NCBI GenBank assembly: GCA_015488885.1
Contig: WFMW01000057.1
Coordinates: forward strand, 62,001 to 126,000
DNA: 64,000 nucleotides
Direction: 5' to 3'
Source of the DNA: Gammaproteobacteria bacterium
GTDB taxonomy: Bacteria > Pseudomonadota > Gammaproteobacteria > SZUA-229
In this document: positions 1-8,665 of the stretch, one piece after another
Numbering within the stretch: the stretch's first letter is position 1
Layout: every line of letters starts with the position of its first letter
The notes under the pieces: model-generated
Databases searched by the model: none
What the model was told of the DNA's origin: nothing
The model's input: only the letters and a program-made list of their open reading frames with translations
Made by a program: the position numbers and the translations under genes

Positions 1-243
1 ACGACGCATGTGTTTTTCCAGTTGTGCATCCAGTCCCGTTACGCTGGTGGCCACACCACTCACCAGTTCAGCAAAAAAATCGGCATCTACCTTGCCGGGA
101 TCAAGCTTGCCGGCATCAAAAAACTGTTGTTTGATATCATGGATATTATCACCCGTCATCTGCCACTGATAAATTGCCTGCATTGCCAGACGACGTGCTT
201 TGCCTCGCTCACGCGCCAGGCTGGTGGTTTTTTTTTGCAGCAT
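1..243 (-). CDS. nusB: Transcription antitermination factor NusB (C-terminus off window)
   Basis: This is the N-terminal 81 codons of NusB, which with NusE/S10 binds boxA RNA and supports antitermination during rRNA transcription. The minus strand reads MLQKKTTSLARERGKARRLA and continues AMQAIYQWQMTG, matching the NusB amino-terminal helix (the R..AR.LA.QA.YQ pattern). The ATG at 241-243 is the only Met in frame upstream of the conserved region. It lies 38 bp after the ribH stop, the normal ribH-nusB arrangement. The ORF track shows only a plus-strand shadow here. The rest of the gene lies beyond base 1. Confidence 0.88.
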   Translation of the reverse strand, partial: MLQKKTTSLARERGKARRLAMQAIYQWQMTGDNIHDIKQQFFDAGKLDPGKVDADFFAELVSGVATSVTGLDAQLEKHMRR

Positions 244-281
244 ATCAGTGTATACAACCGGTTTTATCGCGTCGGCGTGAT

Positions 282-758
282 TCAGGCATTTAGCATTTGA
301 AAAAGATTGCTCATTTCTATTGCTGCTGCGGCTGCATCGGCACCTTTATTACCGGCTTTCGTCCCCGCACGTTCAATACTTTGCTCAATGGAGTCTGTGG
401 TGATAATGCCATTAATAACCGGTAAATTATGATCCAGTGCAATGGCTGACAAACCTTTTGCTGATTCACCGGCAACAATATCAAAATGGGGTGTTGCGCC
501 GCGAATAACCGCACCTAAGGCAATAATGGCATTATACTGTCCGGTTTGCGCCAGAGCCTGTATGGTAACCGGTAATTCAAAAGCACCAGGCACCTTGACC
601 ACGGTCACCTGAGTTTCATCAACACCGCTGCGTCGAAAGGTATCCATTGCGCCAGCCAGTAAACTTTCAACGATAAAACCATTGAACCGTGCAACAACTA
701 TTGCAAAACGACCGGATGAATACTGTAAACCACCTTCAATCAAGTTATATTTAGTCAT
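282..758 (-). CDS. ribH: 6,7-dimethyl-8-ribityllumazine synthase
   Basis: RibH condenses 5-amino-6-ribitylaminouracil with 3,4-dihydroxy-2-butanone 4-phosphate to lumazine, the penultimate riboflavin step, usually in an icosahedral or pentameric assembly. The 158-residue length is typical. The protein shows the GAFELPV segment and the active-site stretch [14 protein letters not shown], whose His is the catalytic base, followed by [11 protein letters not shown]. It is separated from ribBA by a 217-bp gap filled by a fold-back element, unlike the tight spacing in the rest of the rib operon. nusB follows. Confidence 0.97.
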   Translation of the reverse strand: MTKYNLIEGGLQYSSGRFAIVVARFNGFIVESLLAGAMDTFRRSGVDETQVTVVKVPGAFELPVTIQALAQTGQYNAIIALGAVIRGATPHFDIVAGESAKGLSAIALDHNLPVINGIITTDSIEQSIERAGTKAGNKGADAAAAAIEMSNLFQMLNA

Positions 759-809
759 GTTTTTTCTCTTTATTCACGTTCAAATAAGTATTTTTTAACA
801 GCAAGGCTA

Positions 810-976
810 ATTAGTTACCAAGCACAAACAGGCATCTACTGCGACTGCTTCCGGCACATAATCTTCTGGTCACAAGATAGAATTATCTGGAATAACCAAA
901 CGCCCCTATTTTGTGACCAAAATCTCATGCACCGGAATCATCCTCATAACGATGCTGTTTGTGCTTGGTAACTAAT
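810..976. repeat. Long imperfect palindrome (fold-back/MITE-like element)
   Basis: Outer arms of 21 bp are perfect inverted repeats: 810-830 (core TTAGTTACCAAGCACAAACA) and 956-976. Complementarity continues inward through GGCATC/GATGC with one bulge and, with mismatches, through TTCCGGCACATAATC and GGTCACAAGATA on the left and TTTTGTGACCAAAATCTC on the right, leaving a central loop of roughly 25 bp. It fills most of the ribBA-ribH gap and its right arm touches the ribBA stop codon. No coding capacity is seen. It could be a MITE-like insertion or a structured mRNA spacer; I saw no clear target duplication. Confidence 0.75.
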
Positions 977-2112
977 CATTGCACAGAACCTTCATCTGTA
1001 GATTCACCGGAAATATAACCAACGACTTCAAGACCAAATCCGCCCAGACCATGAATGACTTTTGGTGCGGTCATCAGCTGCATTTTTCTTACCCCGACGT
1101 CCAGTAATATTTGCGCGCCAACGCCGTCGGTACGTAATTTTTTTACCACTTTTGGCTGTATGCATGGTTCGTTATTTTGCTGTGCCATCCACTGCAATAC
1201 CATGGCATCTTCATCTGTCCCACTCAGCAAAACCAGTACCCCCTGCTTTGAGGCCGAAATTTGCTTCATTGCATTGGCTAACGGCCATGAATTTGTTGCC
1301 AGTGATCCCATTGAATCAGCCAGTATATTTTTCATGTGTACACGCACCAGCACCGGTTCAGTTGAATCAATGACAGCCGTTTCATTTTCAGTATGAACAA
1401 GTGCATAATGGATACTGGCATCCATGGTATTACGAAAAGCAAACAGTTTAAAGTTGCCGTAAATAGATGGAAAATTACATTCAGAAAGACGTTCTACGGT
1501 TTTCTCATGTTTAATTCGATAGCCGATTAGATCATCAATAGTACCTATTTTTAACTCGTGCTGTTTTGCAAACAGTTCCAGATCGGAGCGTCTGGCCATG
1601 GTACCGTCTTCATTCAAAATTTCTACAATCATCGCACTGGGTTCAAGCCCCGCCAGGCGTACTAGATCACAACCGGCTTCAGTATGCCCGGCACGACTCA
1701 GTACACCGCCAGGTTGTGCCATCAGGGGAAAGATATGCCCTGGTTGCACAATATCAGCTGGCACAGCATTGTCCTTTACAGCTGCCTGAATGGTCACGGC
1801 ACGATCAGCAGCAGAAATGCCGGTTGTTACCCCGTTCGCAGCTTCAATGGACAGGGTGAAGTTAGTGCTTTCTATTAAATTCGTGCCTGATACCATTAAT
1901 GGCAGATTCAACTGCTGGCAGCGTTCCTGAGTCAGCGTCAGACAGATTAAGCCACGACCATAGCGCGCCATAAAGTTAACATCATCAGCATTGACCGCCG
2001 AAGCCGCCATTAAAAGGTCGCCTTCATTTTCACGGTTCTCATCATCCATAATGATAACCATTTTGCCCTGACGGATGTCTTCGATAATTTCTTCTGTTGA
2101 ATTAAGTTTCAT
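976..2112 (-). CDS. ribB: 3,4-DHBP synthase with degenerate GTP cyclohydrolase II-like domain (RibBX type)
   Basis: The N-terminal half (to about residue 200) is 3,4-dihydroxy-2-butanone-4-phosphate synthase, making the C4 unit for lumazine from ribulose 5-phosphate. It has the acidic metal-binding motif DDENRENEGDLL near residues 23-34 and RAGHTEAGCDLVRLAG. The C-terminal half (about 205-378) aligns with GTP cyclohydrolase II, but where RibA has its three zinc Cys (C...GS..CDC) this protein reads RVHMKNILADSMGSLATNSW, with no Cys. GTP cyclohydrolase II activity is therefore very unlikely. This matches the known RibBX architecture, so a separate ribA is expected elsewhere. Operon: ribE upstream, ribH downstream. 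Confidence 0.93.
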   Translation of the reverse strand: MKLNSTEEIIEDIRQGKMVIIMDDENRENEGDLLMAASAVNADDVNFMARYGRGLICLTLTQERCQQLNLPLMVSGTNLIESTNFTLSIEAANGVTTGISAADRAVTIQAAVKDNAVPADIVQPGHIFPLMAQPGGVLSRAGHTEAGCDLVRLAGLEPSAMIVEILNEDGTMARRSDLELFAKQHELKIGTIDDLIGYRIKHEKTVERLSECNFPSIYGNFKLFAFRNTMDASIHYALVHTENETAVIDSTEPVLVRVHMKNILADSMGSLATNSWPLANAMKQISASKQGVLVLLSGTDEDAMVLQWMAQQNNEPCIQPKVVKKLRTDGVGAQILLDVGVRKMQLMTAPKVIHGLGGFGLEVVGYISGESTDEGSVQ

Positions 2113-2129
2113 GAGTTTTAGTAAGGAAC

Positions 2130-2783
2130 CTATTGTATAAAGCCCGCATCAGCGAGTGTTGTCATTGAAATATCAGCTGCGCTATCCCCGTCCTGTGTCT
2201 GTAATAAGCGTTCCAGATAACGTGCAATTAAATCCACTTCAAGATTAACCCAGCTACCGGGTGAATAGGTTTTGATAATGGTCTGTTGTTGCGTATGGGG
2301 AACAATGTTAACTGAAAACGTATTATCATTCACGGTATTTACCGTCAAGCTGGTGCCATCAATACACACCGAGCCCTTTACCGCAATATAACGTTTGAGC
2401 TTGTCCGGTACCTGTATAAGCAGTTGTATGGAGCGGGCCTGTGATGAGATTTCCATGATTTTACCAATACCATCAACATGACCGCTAACCAGGTGGCCGC
2501 CCAGGCGTGTAGTAGGCAATAATGCTTTTTCCAGATTAACCGCTGAACCGACGGTCAGGTCTTTTAATGTGGTTAAATTAACGGTTTCGCTGGACACATC
2601 AGCGGTAAATTTCGTCGGGTTAAATTCAATTGCGGTTAAACATACACCATTCACGGCAATACTGTCACCGTTACCTACATCTGTCATATCAAGTGTTGTC
2701 GTATTAACCGTCAGGCGCAGATCACCACCAACCGCTTCAAGCCGAGCCACATTGCCAACCGCTTCAATAATACCTGTAAACAT
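2130..2783 (-). CDS. ribE: Riboflavin synthase alpha subunit
   Basis: This enzyme dismutates two lumazine molecules into riboflavin and the ribitylaminouracil. The 217-residue protein has the two tandem lumazine-binding barrels: MFTGIIEAVG at the N-terminus with VNGVCLT in barrel one, then GHVDGIG and GTSLTVN opening barrel two. The length is typical of the family. It sits 17 bp upstream of ribBA and 26 bp downstream of the HslV-like gene, all on the minus strand, so co-transcription is likely. Confidence 0.97.
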   Translation of the reverse strand: MFTGIIEAVGNVARLEAVGGDLRLTVNTTTLDMTDVGNGDSIAVNGVCLTAIEFNPTKFTADVSSETVNLTTLKDLTVGSAVNLEKALLPTTRLGGHLVSGHVDGIGKIMEISSQARSIQLLIQVPDKLKRYIAVKGSVCIDGTSLTVNTVNDNTFSVNIVPHTQQQTIIKTYSPGSWVNLEVDLIARYLERLLQTQDGDSAADISMTTLADAGFIQ

Positions 2784-2809
2784 ATGAAATATCTTACCTC
2801 GTTATTGCC

Positions 2810-3382
2810 TTATTTCTTTAATCTGACTGTATAGCTTGATAACGGCATGGAAGAAGCATTATTAAATTCTGCACCTGCTGCGACACCCGCTGCGGCAATG
2901 TCTGCCGCACTGGAAAACTGGTCATAAACGGCATACATAGCACCTAAAGCATACTCTGAACCGGAACCAATAGACCAGAATTTTTTATACTCGGTCACTT
3001 CACGCAGGCTGTGTACGCCGAAAATTCCTGAGGGCGAGGCAATCAAGGCATCAATCTGCGTCGATTCATACGGATCATCTTCTTCATCCTTCGGATTAAG
3101 AAAATATTTTTCTTTCAGTAACGGATGTAAGGCGCGAAAGGTTTCAAAAATAGCCAGGCGACTATTAAAATGAATTTTATTTTTTTTGTCAGCAAAAATA
3201 CTTTCCATAACCAGTTGATGCGCCGCGCTACCGACAATACCCAGATAATTCCTGCCCTGATGAAGAATTTTATCGTGCGCAGCATCATAGTCCGATGACA
3301 AACGTAAATCACCAAAACTGGTTAAACTGTCAGCCGCAATGCAGGCTATACCTGCTTTTTTTACTACCACAATGGTTGACAT
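2810..3382 (-). CDS. Stand-alone HslV/proteasome-like Ntn-hydrolase, Ser at nucleophile position
   Basis: The 190-residue protein begins MSTIVVVKKAGIACIAADS, which lines up with the HslV start MTTIV...AGDG. Removing the initiator Met would leave Ser1, not Thr1. Asp17 (AADS) falls at the position of the proteasome catalytic Asp, a Lys follows at 37 (HDKIL; HslV has Lys33), and GSGSEYALGAM resembles the HslV GSGGPYA loop. These suggest an Ntn-hydrolase fold and a possible Ser-type peptidase. No hslU ATPase lies nearby. Its start has a good ribosome site (GAGGTAAAAG), and it sits 11 bp from ribD and 26 bp from ribE, so it belongs to the riboflavin operon. The related BPH family of proteasome homologues is an alternative name. 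Substrate is unknown. Confidence 0.72.
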   Translation of the reverse strand: MSTIVVVKKAGIACIAADSLTSFGDLRLSSDYDAAHDKILHQGRNYLGIVGSAAHQLVMESIFADKKNKIHFNSRLAIFETFRALHPLLKEKYFLNPKDEEDDPYESTQIDALIASPSGIFGVHSLREVTEYKKFWSIGSGSEYALGAMYAVYDQFSSAADIAAAGVAAGAEFNNASSMPLSSYTVRLKK

Positions 3383-3393
3383 CTTTTACCTCA

Positions 3394-4500
3394 TTAAATC
3401 CGGTTTGAAACCCGCGCGCGAATACGCAGGTCATGACCGACATTACGCACTTCAGAAAGGCTTAACGGTATTCTATCCTGCATTTTTGTTAAACCCGGTA
3501 AGCTAAACAACCCTCTGGCATCATCACCCATAATAACCGGTGCCACATAGAGAATCATTTCATCGACCAGTTGTGCCTGTAACAGGGCACCGCATAAGTG
3601 ACTACCCGCTTCAACATGCAGAAGATTAATCTGTGCGTCAGCCAGCAACCGCATTAAAGCCGTCAGATCAATATGCCCCTGCCTGGTTTTCACCACTTTG
3701 AGATAGCCCCTGTCATGTGACGTTTGCCGTATTGCCTGTTCACCGGTGACTAACCAGCACTGGCCAGGTAAGGTGATAATTTTTGCATCCAGTGGTGTGC
3801 GCAGGCGGCTGTCCACGACCACACGCAAAGGTTGTCGAACTGCACCGGTAATGCCCAGCTCATCACTACTCAGGCGAACATTCATACTCGGATTATCCGC
3901 GATGACCGTATCGACACCAGTAAGGATAGCACTACTACCGGCACGCAGAAACTGCACATCCCGACGCGCAGCCTCCGCCGTAATCCACTGACTTTCCCCT
4001 GAAGCCATGGCCGTACGCCCATCCAGGCTCATGCCCAGTTTAACGCGCACAAAAGGTCTTCCCTGTTCCATGCGTTGTATAAAACCCAGATTCAGGGCGC
4101 GTGCCTGAGCAGACAGTATACCGCATTCAACCTCAATACCCTGCTGAGCAAGTTTTTCCAGGCCTTTACCTGCCACCAGAGGGTTAGGATCCTGCATCGC
4201 AACCACGACCCGTTTCACCCCGGCTACAATCAAAGCATCGGCACAGGGCGGCGTTTTACCGGTATGGCTGCATGGCTCCAGAGTGACATAAGCCGTGGCG
4301 CCACATGCCTGGGCACCCGCCTGTGCCAGAGCCAGAACTTCGGCATGCGCCTGCCCTGCCCGTTGATGCCAGCCCTGACCCACCACACGCCCCTGATGGG
4401 CAATTACACAGCCAACATTCGGATTCGGAGCGGTCGTGTAAGTCCCTTTTGCAGCCAGCCGCAGAGCCTGCTGCATCAGTTTGATATCCAGTGTTTTCAT
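3394..4500 (-). CDS. ribD: Bifunctional diaminohydroxyphosphoribosylaminopyrimidine deaminase / uracil reductase
   Basis: RibD carries out the deamination and NADPH-dependent side-chain reduction after GTP cyclohydrolase II. The N-terminal domain (to about residue 145) has the cytidine-deaminase-type zinc site HAEVLAL plus PCSHTGKTPPC. The C-terminal reductase domain starts near VKLGMSLDGRTA. The 368-residue length is normal. It follows nrdR by 41 bp and precedes the HslV-like gene by 11 bp on the same strand. Confidence 0.97.
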   Translation of the reverse strand: MKTLDIKLMQQALRLAAKGTYTTAPNPNVGCVIAHQGRVVGQGWHQRAGQAHAEVLALAQAGAQACGATAYVTLEPCSHTGKTPPCADALIVAGVKRVVVAMQDPNPLVAGKGLEKLAQQGIEVECGILSAQARALNLGFIQRMEQGRPFVRVKLGMSLDGRTAMASGESQWITAEAARRDVQFLRAGSSAILTGVDTVIADNPSMNVRLSSDELGITGAVRQPLRVVVDSRLRTPLDAKIITLPGQCWLVTGEQAIRQTSHDRGYLKVVKTRQGHIDLTALMRLLADAQINLLHVEAGSHLCGALLQAQLVDEMILYVAPVIMGDDARGLFSLPGLTKMQDRIPLSLSEVRNVGHDLRIRARVSNRI

Positions 4501-4541
4501 TTAAATTGGCAAAAATCGGTCAACATAAACCGTATAGATCT

Positions 4542-5033
4542 TTACACATGTTTATGTGTTGATGTTTTTTTTCGACTGGCCTTGTTCTGCTCAATACGTT
4601 CTATTGCTACACGAAAGGCATTCATATCACTAAAATCCAGATACACCGAGGCAAAACGAATATAGGCAACATGATCAAGTACCAGCAGTTCTTCCATCAC
4701 CCAGTCACCCAGTTTTGACGAAGCCACTTCACGTTCACCGCTGGCACGTAGTTTATGCATAATCCGATTAATCGATGCATCAACCTGTTCAGTGTCTACC
4801 GGTCTTTTTTCCAGTGCCCGCATCACCCCTGCTGCCAGTTTGTTTTCATCAAACGGAACCCGGCTGCCATCACGTTTAACAAGACGCGGCATATTCAGTT
4901 CAGCTATTTCGTAGGTGGTAAAACGTTCCTTGCATGCAGGACATTCACGCCGCCGACGCACCTGATCGCCATCACTGGACAGACGTGAATCAACGACCCG
5001 GGTATCGGCTTCAGAACAGAAAGGACAATGCAT
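4542..5033 (-). CDS. nrdR: Transcriptional repressor NrdR
   Basis: NrdR represses ribonucleotide reductase genes in response to (d)ATP. The 163-residue protein starts [17 protein letters not shown], has a zinc ribbon with Cys3, Cys6, Cys31 and Cys34, then an ATP-cone domain (from about residue 49: [15 protein letters not shown]). The C-terminal tail is Lys-rich. It starts 3 bp after the glyA stop and is the usual neighbour of glyA and ribD in gammaproteobacteria. No ribonucleotide reductase genes are in the window. Confidence 0.97.
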   Translation of the reverse strand: MHCPFCSEADTRVVDSRLSSDGDQVRRRRECPACKERFTTYEIAELNMPRLVKRDGSRVPFDENKLAAGVMRALEKRPVDTEQVDASINRIMHKLRASGEREVASSKLGDWVMEELLVLDHVAYIRFASVYLDFSDMNAFRVAIERIEQNKASRKKTSTHKHV

Positions 5034-5036
5034 GTT

Positions 5037-6320
5037 TTAATACTCATACACCGGTAGACGTGCACAGATAGCAGACACCTTGTTTTCGACCTCGGTGATA
5101 ATCGCTGAATCTGCCGTGTCACCATCAATCGAATCAATAATGTCACACATCCAGTTAGCCAGATCGCCTGCATCCTGCTGATTAAAACCACGCGTTGTTA
5201 TCGCCGGGGTACCTACGCGAATGCCGCTGGTAACAAAAGGTGATTGCGGGTCATTGGGTACAGCATTTTTATTGACCGTAATATGCGCCTTACCCAGTTC
5301 GGCTTCGACCACTTTACCGGTTAAACCACGCGCGGTTAAATCCCACAAGAACAGATGATTATCGGTGCCGCCGGAAACCACGTTAAAACCACGCTGGATA
5401 ACCACATTGGCCATGGCCTGCGCATTGACCACAACCTGTTGCTGATAGTCAGTAAAGGCCGGTTCCAGTGCTTCTTTAAAAGCAACTGCCTTAGCCGCAA
5501 TCACATGCATTAACGGCCCGCCCTGTGAACCAGGAAAGATAGCGGAATTCAGTTTTTTAGCCAGGTCTTTATTTTTCAGTATGGATTGCTCACCCGCCAG
5601 AATAATCCCGCCACGGGGACCACGCAGGGTTTTATGTGTGGTAGACGTCACGACATCGGCAATACCTACCGGATTAGGGTATAAGCCAGCGGCCACCAGA
5701 CCGGCAACATGCGCCATATCGACAAACAGAAAGGCACCACAGGAATCAGCAATATCACGAAAACGCTGCCAGTGCATAACCCGTGAATAGGCGGAAAATC
5801 CGGCGACAATCATTTTTGGCTGATGTTGATCGGCCAGCGCCTGCACCTGATCATAATCGACAATACCGGTGTCATTATCCAGCCCATACTGAACAGCATG
5901 GTAGATTTTGCCGGAAAAGCTGACATGCGAACCGTGAGTCAGATGACCACCATCGGCCAGTGACATACCCAGTACCGTATCGCCCGGCTGACACAAGGCC
6001 ATATACACGGCGGCATTGGCCTGTGACCCTGAATGTGGTTGAACATTGGCATAATCCGCACCAAATAACTGCTTTACCCGGTCAATTGCCAGTTGTTCAG
6101 CCACATCGACATTCTCACACCCCCCATAATAACGCCTGGCCGGATAACCCTCGGCATATTTATTGGTTAATACCGATCCCTGCGCCTGCATCACCCGCGG
6201 GCTGGCGTAATTCTCTGAAGCAATCAGCTCTATATGCGTTTCCTGACGCTTGACCTCATGCTCCATCGCCGCCCATAAGGCTTCATCATAACCCTGTATT
6301 TTTGTATCTCTGGAAAACAT
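5037..6320 (-). CDS. glyA: Serine hydroxymethyltransferase
   Basis: GlyA is a PLP enzyme interconverting serine and glycine and supplying methylene-tetrahydrofolate. The 427 residues are slightly longer than the usual ~417. The PLP Lys is Lys230 in [24 protein letters not shown] and the SENYAS segment are present. It is the first gene of the operon that continues into nrdR and rib genes. Its leader carries a GGGAG ribosome site and a short terminator-like hairpin (see 6344-6371). Downstream serC/serA at 33-36 kb supply serine. Confidence 0.97.
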   Translation of the reverse strand: MFSRDTKIQGYDEALWAAMEHEVKRQETHIELIASENYASPRVMQAQGSVLTNKYAEGYPARRYYGGCENVDVAEQLAIDRVKQLFGADYANVQPHSGSQANAAVYMALCQPGDTVLGMSLADGGHLTHGSHVSFSGKIYHAVQYGLDNDTGIVDYDQVQALADQHQPKMIVAGFSAYSRVMHWQRFRDIADSCGAFLFVDMAHVAGLVAAGLYPNPVGIADVVTSTTHKTLRGPRGGIILAGEQSILKNKDLAKKLNSAIFPGSQGGPLMHVIAAKAVAFKEALEPAFTDYQQQVVVNAQAMANVVIQRGFNVVSGGTDNHLFLWDLTARGLTGKVVEAELGKAHITVNKNAVPNDPQSPFVTSGIRVGTPAITTRGFNQQDAGDLANWMCDIIDSIDGDTADSAIITEVENKVSAICARLPVYEY

Positions 6321-6343
6321 CTGTACTCCCGATTAGCCCCCGA

Positions 6344-6371
6344 TAAGTTAAAAATCCCTGAACAGGCAGGG
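6344..6371 (-). terminator. Terminator-like hairpin in the glyA leader
   Basis: Read on the minus strand, TCCCTG-CCTGTT-CAGGGA is followed directly by TTTTTAA, a short intrinsic-terminator shape about 30-50 bp before the glyA start. It may be an attenuator of glyA or the end of an upstream transcript. The stem is only 6 bp, so the call is tentative. No glycine-riboswitch sequence was recognised around it. Confidence 0.35.
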
Positions 6372-6770
6372 AATGAGCAACAAAAACGAAGGAACGTTTA
6401 AACTGTGAATATTCGCTAATCATATCAAAATTTGGCCAATCTTGCATAAGAAGCTGTGAGCTATTTAATGGTAAATAGTTTAAGCTGGATAACATGCAGC
6501 ACTTCTTTATTCAGATCTTTACTGAATAACTCTCTAATATGGGAACTGCAAAACGCCTGGGCCGGTGAGTACCGAAAGATAAAGTCTGTGGCAGCTTAGC
6601 TGAAGCAAATAAAATAAGACAACGGCAAAGACGAAGAGTGGTGCCCTCTCTTTGGTGAGCTGGACTATAACGAATAAACGCTGCGCTGGAAACACCACAA
6701 CCAGCAGACAACAACCCCGACAACCTAGAGCGGGAAAAATATAGTGACTATCGGGATTAAGCTATCAATA
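6372..6770. other. Intergenic region glyA-PilZ gene, no recognised gene
   Basis: This stretch must contain the glyA promoter. Two minus-strand open frames of 69 and 70 codons (6286-6495 and 6511-6723) lack Shine-Dalgarno sequences, start at TTG or overlap glyA, and have low-complexity S/L/R-rich translations, so I do not call them genes. A small hairpin ATTCAG...CTGAAT lies near 6518-6537. No known RNA motif was recognised. Confidence 0.4.
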
Positions 6771-7088
6771 TCAACCTGTAGCTGCTGCATCAATCGAATA
6801 AAAACCTTCGATAACGCTGAAACCGTAGGCAGTTTCATTCGCATTCATTCGATCAGCATAACAGATCCGGCCCAGTACTTCTTTGGCAGTACCATCAGGA
6901 AAGCGTAAAAGAACCTGTACCCGGTCCTCCAGCTCGAAAATAACATCGGATAAAAAGCGAAACCCACCCTTGCCTATATTTTCAATATAAAAGGATTTCT
7001 GTGACAGATGATTTTGTACTTCACCATTAACGATTAATACCTGAATACAGTAACCATCGGCACATGCACGTTCCTGATTTCTAGACAT
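6771..7088 (-). CDS. PilZ-domain protein
   Basis: A 105-residue single-domain protein. The order IENIGKGGFRF, a run of beta strands (VQVLLRFPDG), and a C-terminal YGFSVI segment fit the PilZ fold. Canonical c-di-GMP binding uses RxxxR and (D/N)xSxxG; here the second motif appears as N-I-G-K-G-G, with Gly replacing the Ser, and the N-terminal Arg motif is weak, so ligand binding is uncertain. The ORF runs to 7292, but MSRNQERACADGYC at 7088 is where PilZ-like sequence begins and the extension covers a tandem repeat. It lies downstream of rarA. Confidence 0.68.
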   Translation of the reverse strand: MSRNQERACADGYCIQVLIVNGEVQNHLSQKSFYIENIGKGGFRFLSDVIFELEDRVQVLLRFPDGTAKEVLGRICYADRMNANETAYGFSVIEGFYSIDAAATG

Positions 7089-7182
7089 AGCAGCTTCTAT
7101 CTTTCTGGTTTTTATTATAGTACTAACAAGTATAGTAAATAAAAATGCGGAATGCATCTCAGTGATTAAAAATTGTTCAGAG

Positions 7183-7224
7183 ATTGCCTGTATAGGATTG
7201 CCTGTATAGGATTGCCTGTATAAA
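7183..7224. repeat. Tandem repeat, 3 x 14 bp
   Basis: Three head-to-tail copies of ATTGCCTGTATAGG (third copy ends AAA instead of AGG at its last bases) lie in the spacer between rarA and the PilZ gene. Copy-number change by slippage is plausible. It lies inside the unlikely N-terminal extension of the PilZ ORF, which argues against that longer start. Confidence 0.9.
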
Positions 7225-7322
7225 TGGGTATCATGAAGTGAACAGATAAATAATGCCTGCTGCCATCGATAAACACAGAGCACATAAGACAAGAATTTTT
7301 ACAGCAAGCAGAAATTTCGCTT

Positions 7323-8654
7323 TCATTTTTTATTCAACGCTCTTAAATGGGTGAGTTTCTGGCTGATTTTGGTTTCCAGCCCGCGCTCGACCGGTTCATA
7401 ATAGATCTGCTCACCCATAAGTTCGGGGAAATAGCTTTCACCGGCTGCAAAGGCATCCTGTTCGTGATGCGCATAGCGGTAATCTTTGCCATAACCACTG
7501 TCTTTCATCAGCTGCGTCGGCGCATTGCGTAGATGCAGCGGCACCTCCAGTGAGGCTGATTTTTTCGCATCGGCCAGTGCCAGATTCCATGCTGTGTACA
7601 CCGCATTGCTTTTTGCCGTACTGGCCAGATAAACAATTGCCTGAGCGATAGCCAGTTCACCTTCAGGGCTGCCCAGCCGTTCATAAGCCTGCCACGCATT
7701 CATGGCCAGCTGCAACCCACGCGGATCAGCATTGCCAATATCTTCACTTGCCATGCGCATCACGCGACGCGCAATATATAAGGCATCACAACCACCGTCA
7801 ATCATTCTGGCAAACCAGTATAATGCCGCATCCGGATTACTGCCACGGACGGATTTATGCAGTGCAGAAATCTGTTCATAAAACAGATCGCCGCCCTTAT
7901 CAAAACGGCGTAAGGACTGCGCGGTAACATCTTCAAGAATCGGCGTGGTAATCAGCCGTTGCCCCTGCGCGTCTTCTGCGGCCAGATCCACGGCAATTTC
8001 AAGAAAATTTAACGCCCGCCGCGCATCGCCATCCGCCACCTGCGCCAGAGAGTGTAATACTGTGCTATCGGCTTTGACTGATGACGCTTTTAGAATGGCA
8101 TCATTGTTGATGGCCTGTTCAAGCACCTGCACAATTTCTTCTACAGTCAAACTTTTCAACACATAGGTTTTAACCCGTGACAACAAGGCATTATTGAGTT
8201 CAAACGAAGGATTTTCTGTGGTAGCTCCAATAAAGAAAACGGTACCATCTTCCACATAAGGCAGAAACGCATCCTGTTGTGACTTGTTAAAACGGTGGAC
8301 TTCATCCACAAACAATATGGTTAATGCCTGTTGCGCCTGCCATTGTTTTGCCTGTGTGATGGCAGCACGAATATCTTTTACCCCGGACAACACTGCAGAC
8401 AGAGACACAAAGTGGGCGCTGACTGAATTAGCGATAATCTTCGCCAGCGTGGTTTTACCGGTACCCGGTGGCCCCCAGAAAACCATGGAATGCAAACTGC
8501 CGGTTTCAATGGCCTGACGCAGCAGTTTTTTTTCACCAAGAATATGTTGCTGACCGATATAAGCATCCAGAGATTGCGGGCGCATTCTATCCGCCAGCGG
8601 TCGATAAGGCTGCTTTGCAGTTTTTGCCTTATCTTCAATATCGGCTTGAAACAT
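7323..8654 (-). CDS. rarA: Replication-associated recombination protein A (AAA+ ATPase)
   Basis: RarA/MgsA acts at stalled replication forks and is related to clamp loaders. The 443-residue protein has Walker A GPPGTGKTTLAK (residues 61-72), Walker B LFVDEVHRF near 115, sensor-1 ATTENPSF and the C-terminal tetramerisation region with YRYAHHEQDAFAAGESYFP. It starts 11 bp after the lolA stop, giving the common ftsK-lolA-rarA order, and is probably co-transcribed with them. Confidence 0.97.
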   Translation of the reverse strand: MFQADIEDKAKTAKQPYRPLADRMRPQSLDAYIGQQHILGEKKLLRQAIETGSLHSMVFWGPPGTGKTTLAKIIANSVSAHFVSLSAVLSGVKDIRAAITQAKQWQAQQALTILFVDEVHRFNKSQQDAFLPYVEDGTVFFIGATTENPSFELNNALLSRVKTYVLKSLTVEEIVQVLEQAINNDAILKASSVKADSTVLHSLAQVADGDARRALNFLEIAVDLAAEDAQGQRLITTPILEDVTAQSLRRFDKGGDLFYEQISALHKSVRGSNPDAALYWFARMIDGGCDALYIARRVMRMASEDIGNADPRGLQLAMNAWQAYERLGSPEGELAIAQAIVYLASTAKSNAVYTAWNLALADAKKSASLEVPLHLRNAPTQLMKDSGYGKDYRYAHHEQDAFAAGESYFPELMGEQIYYEPVERGLETKISQKLTHLRALNKK

Positions 8655-8665
8655 AAAGCAACGAC

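Noticed and set aside
759-980. FMN riboswitch between ribBA and ribH or upstream of other rib genes
   Set aside because: None of the conserved RFN-element stretches (such as the AGGGGC and CCGAC segments) was found; the structure there is a simple palindrome.
6511-6723. 70-aa minus-strand ORF as a gene
   Set aside because: TTG start, no Shine-Dalgarno, composition not protein-like.
6321-6770. Glycine riboswitch upstream of glyA
   Set aside because: No tandem aptamer sequence was recognised; only a short terminator-like hairpin.
7089-7292. N-terminal 68 residues of the PilZ ORF
   Set aside because: The extension passes over a tandem repeat and has no similarity to the PilZ family; start at 7088 preferred.
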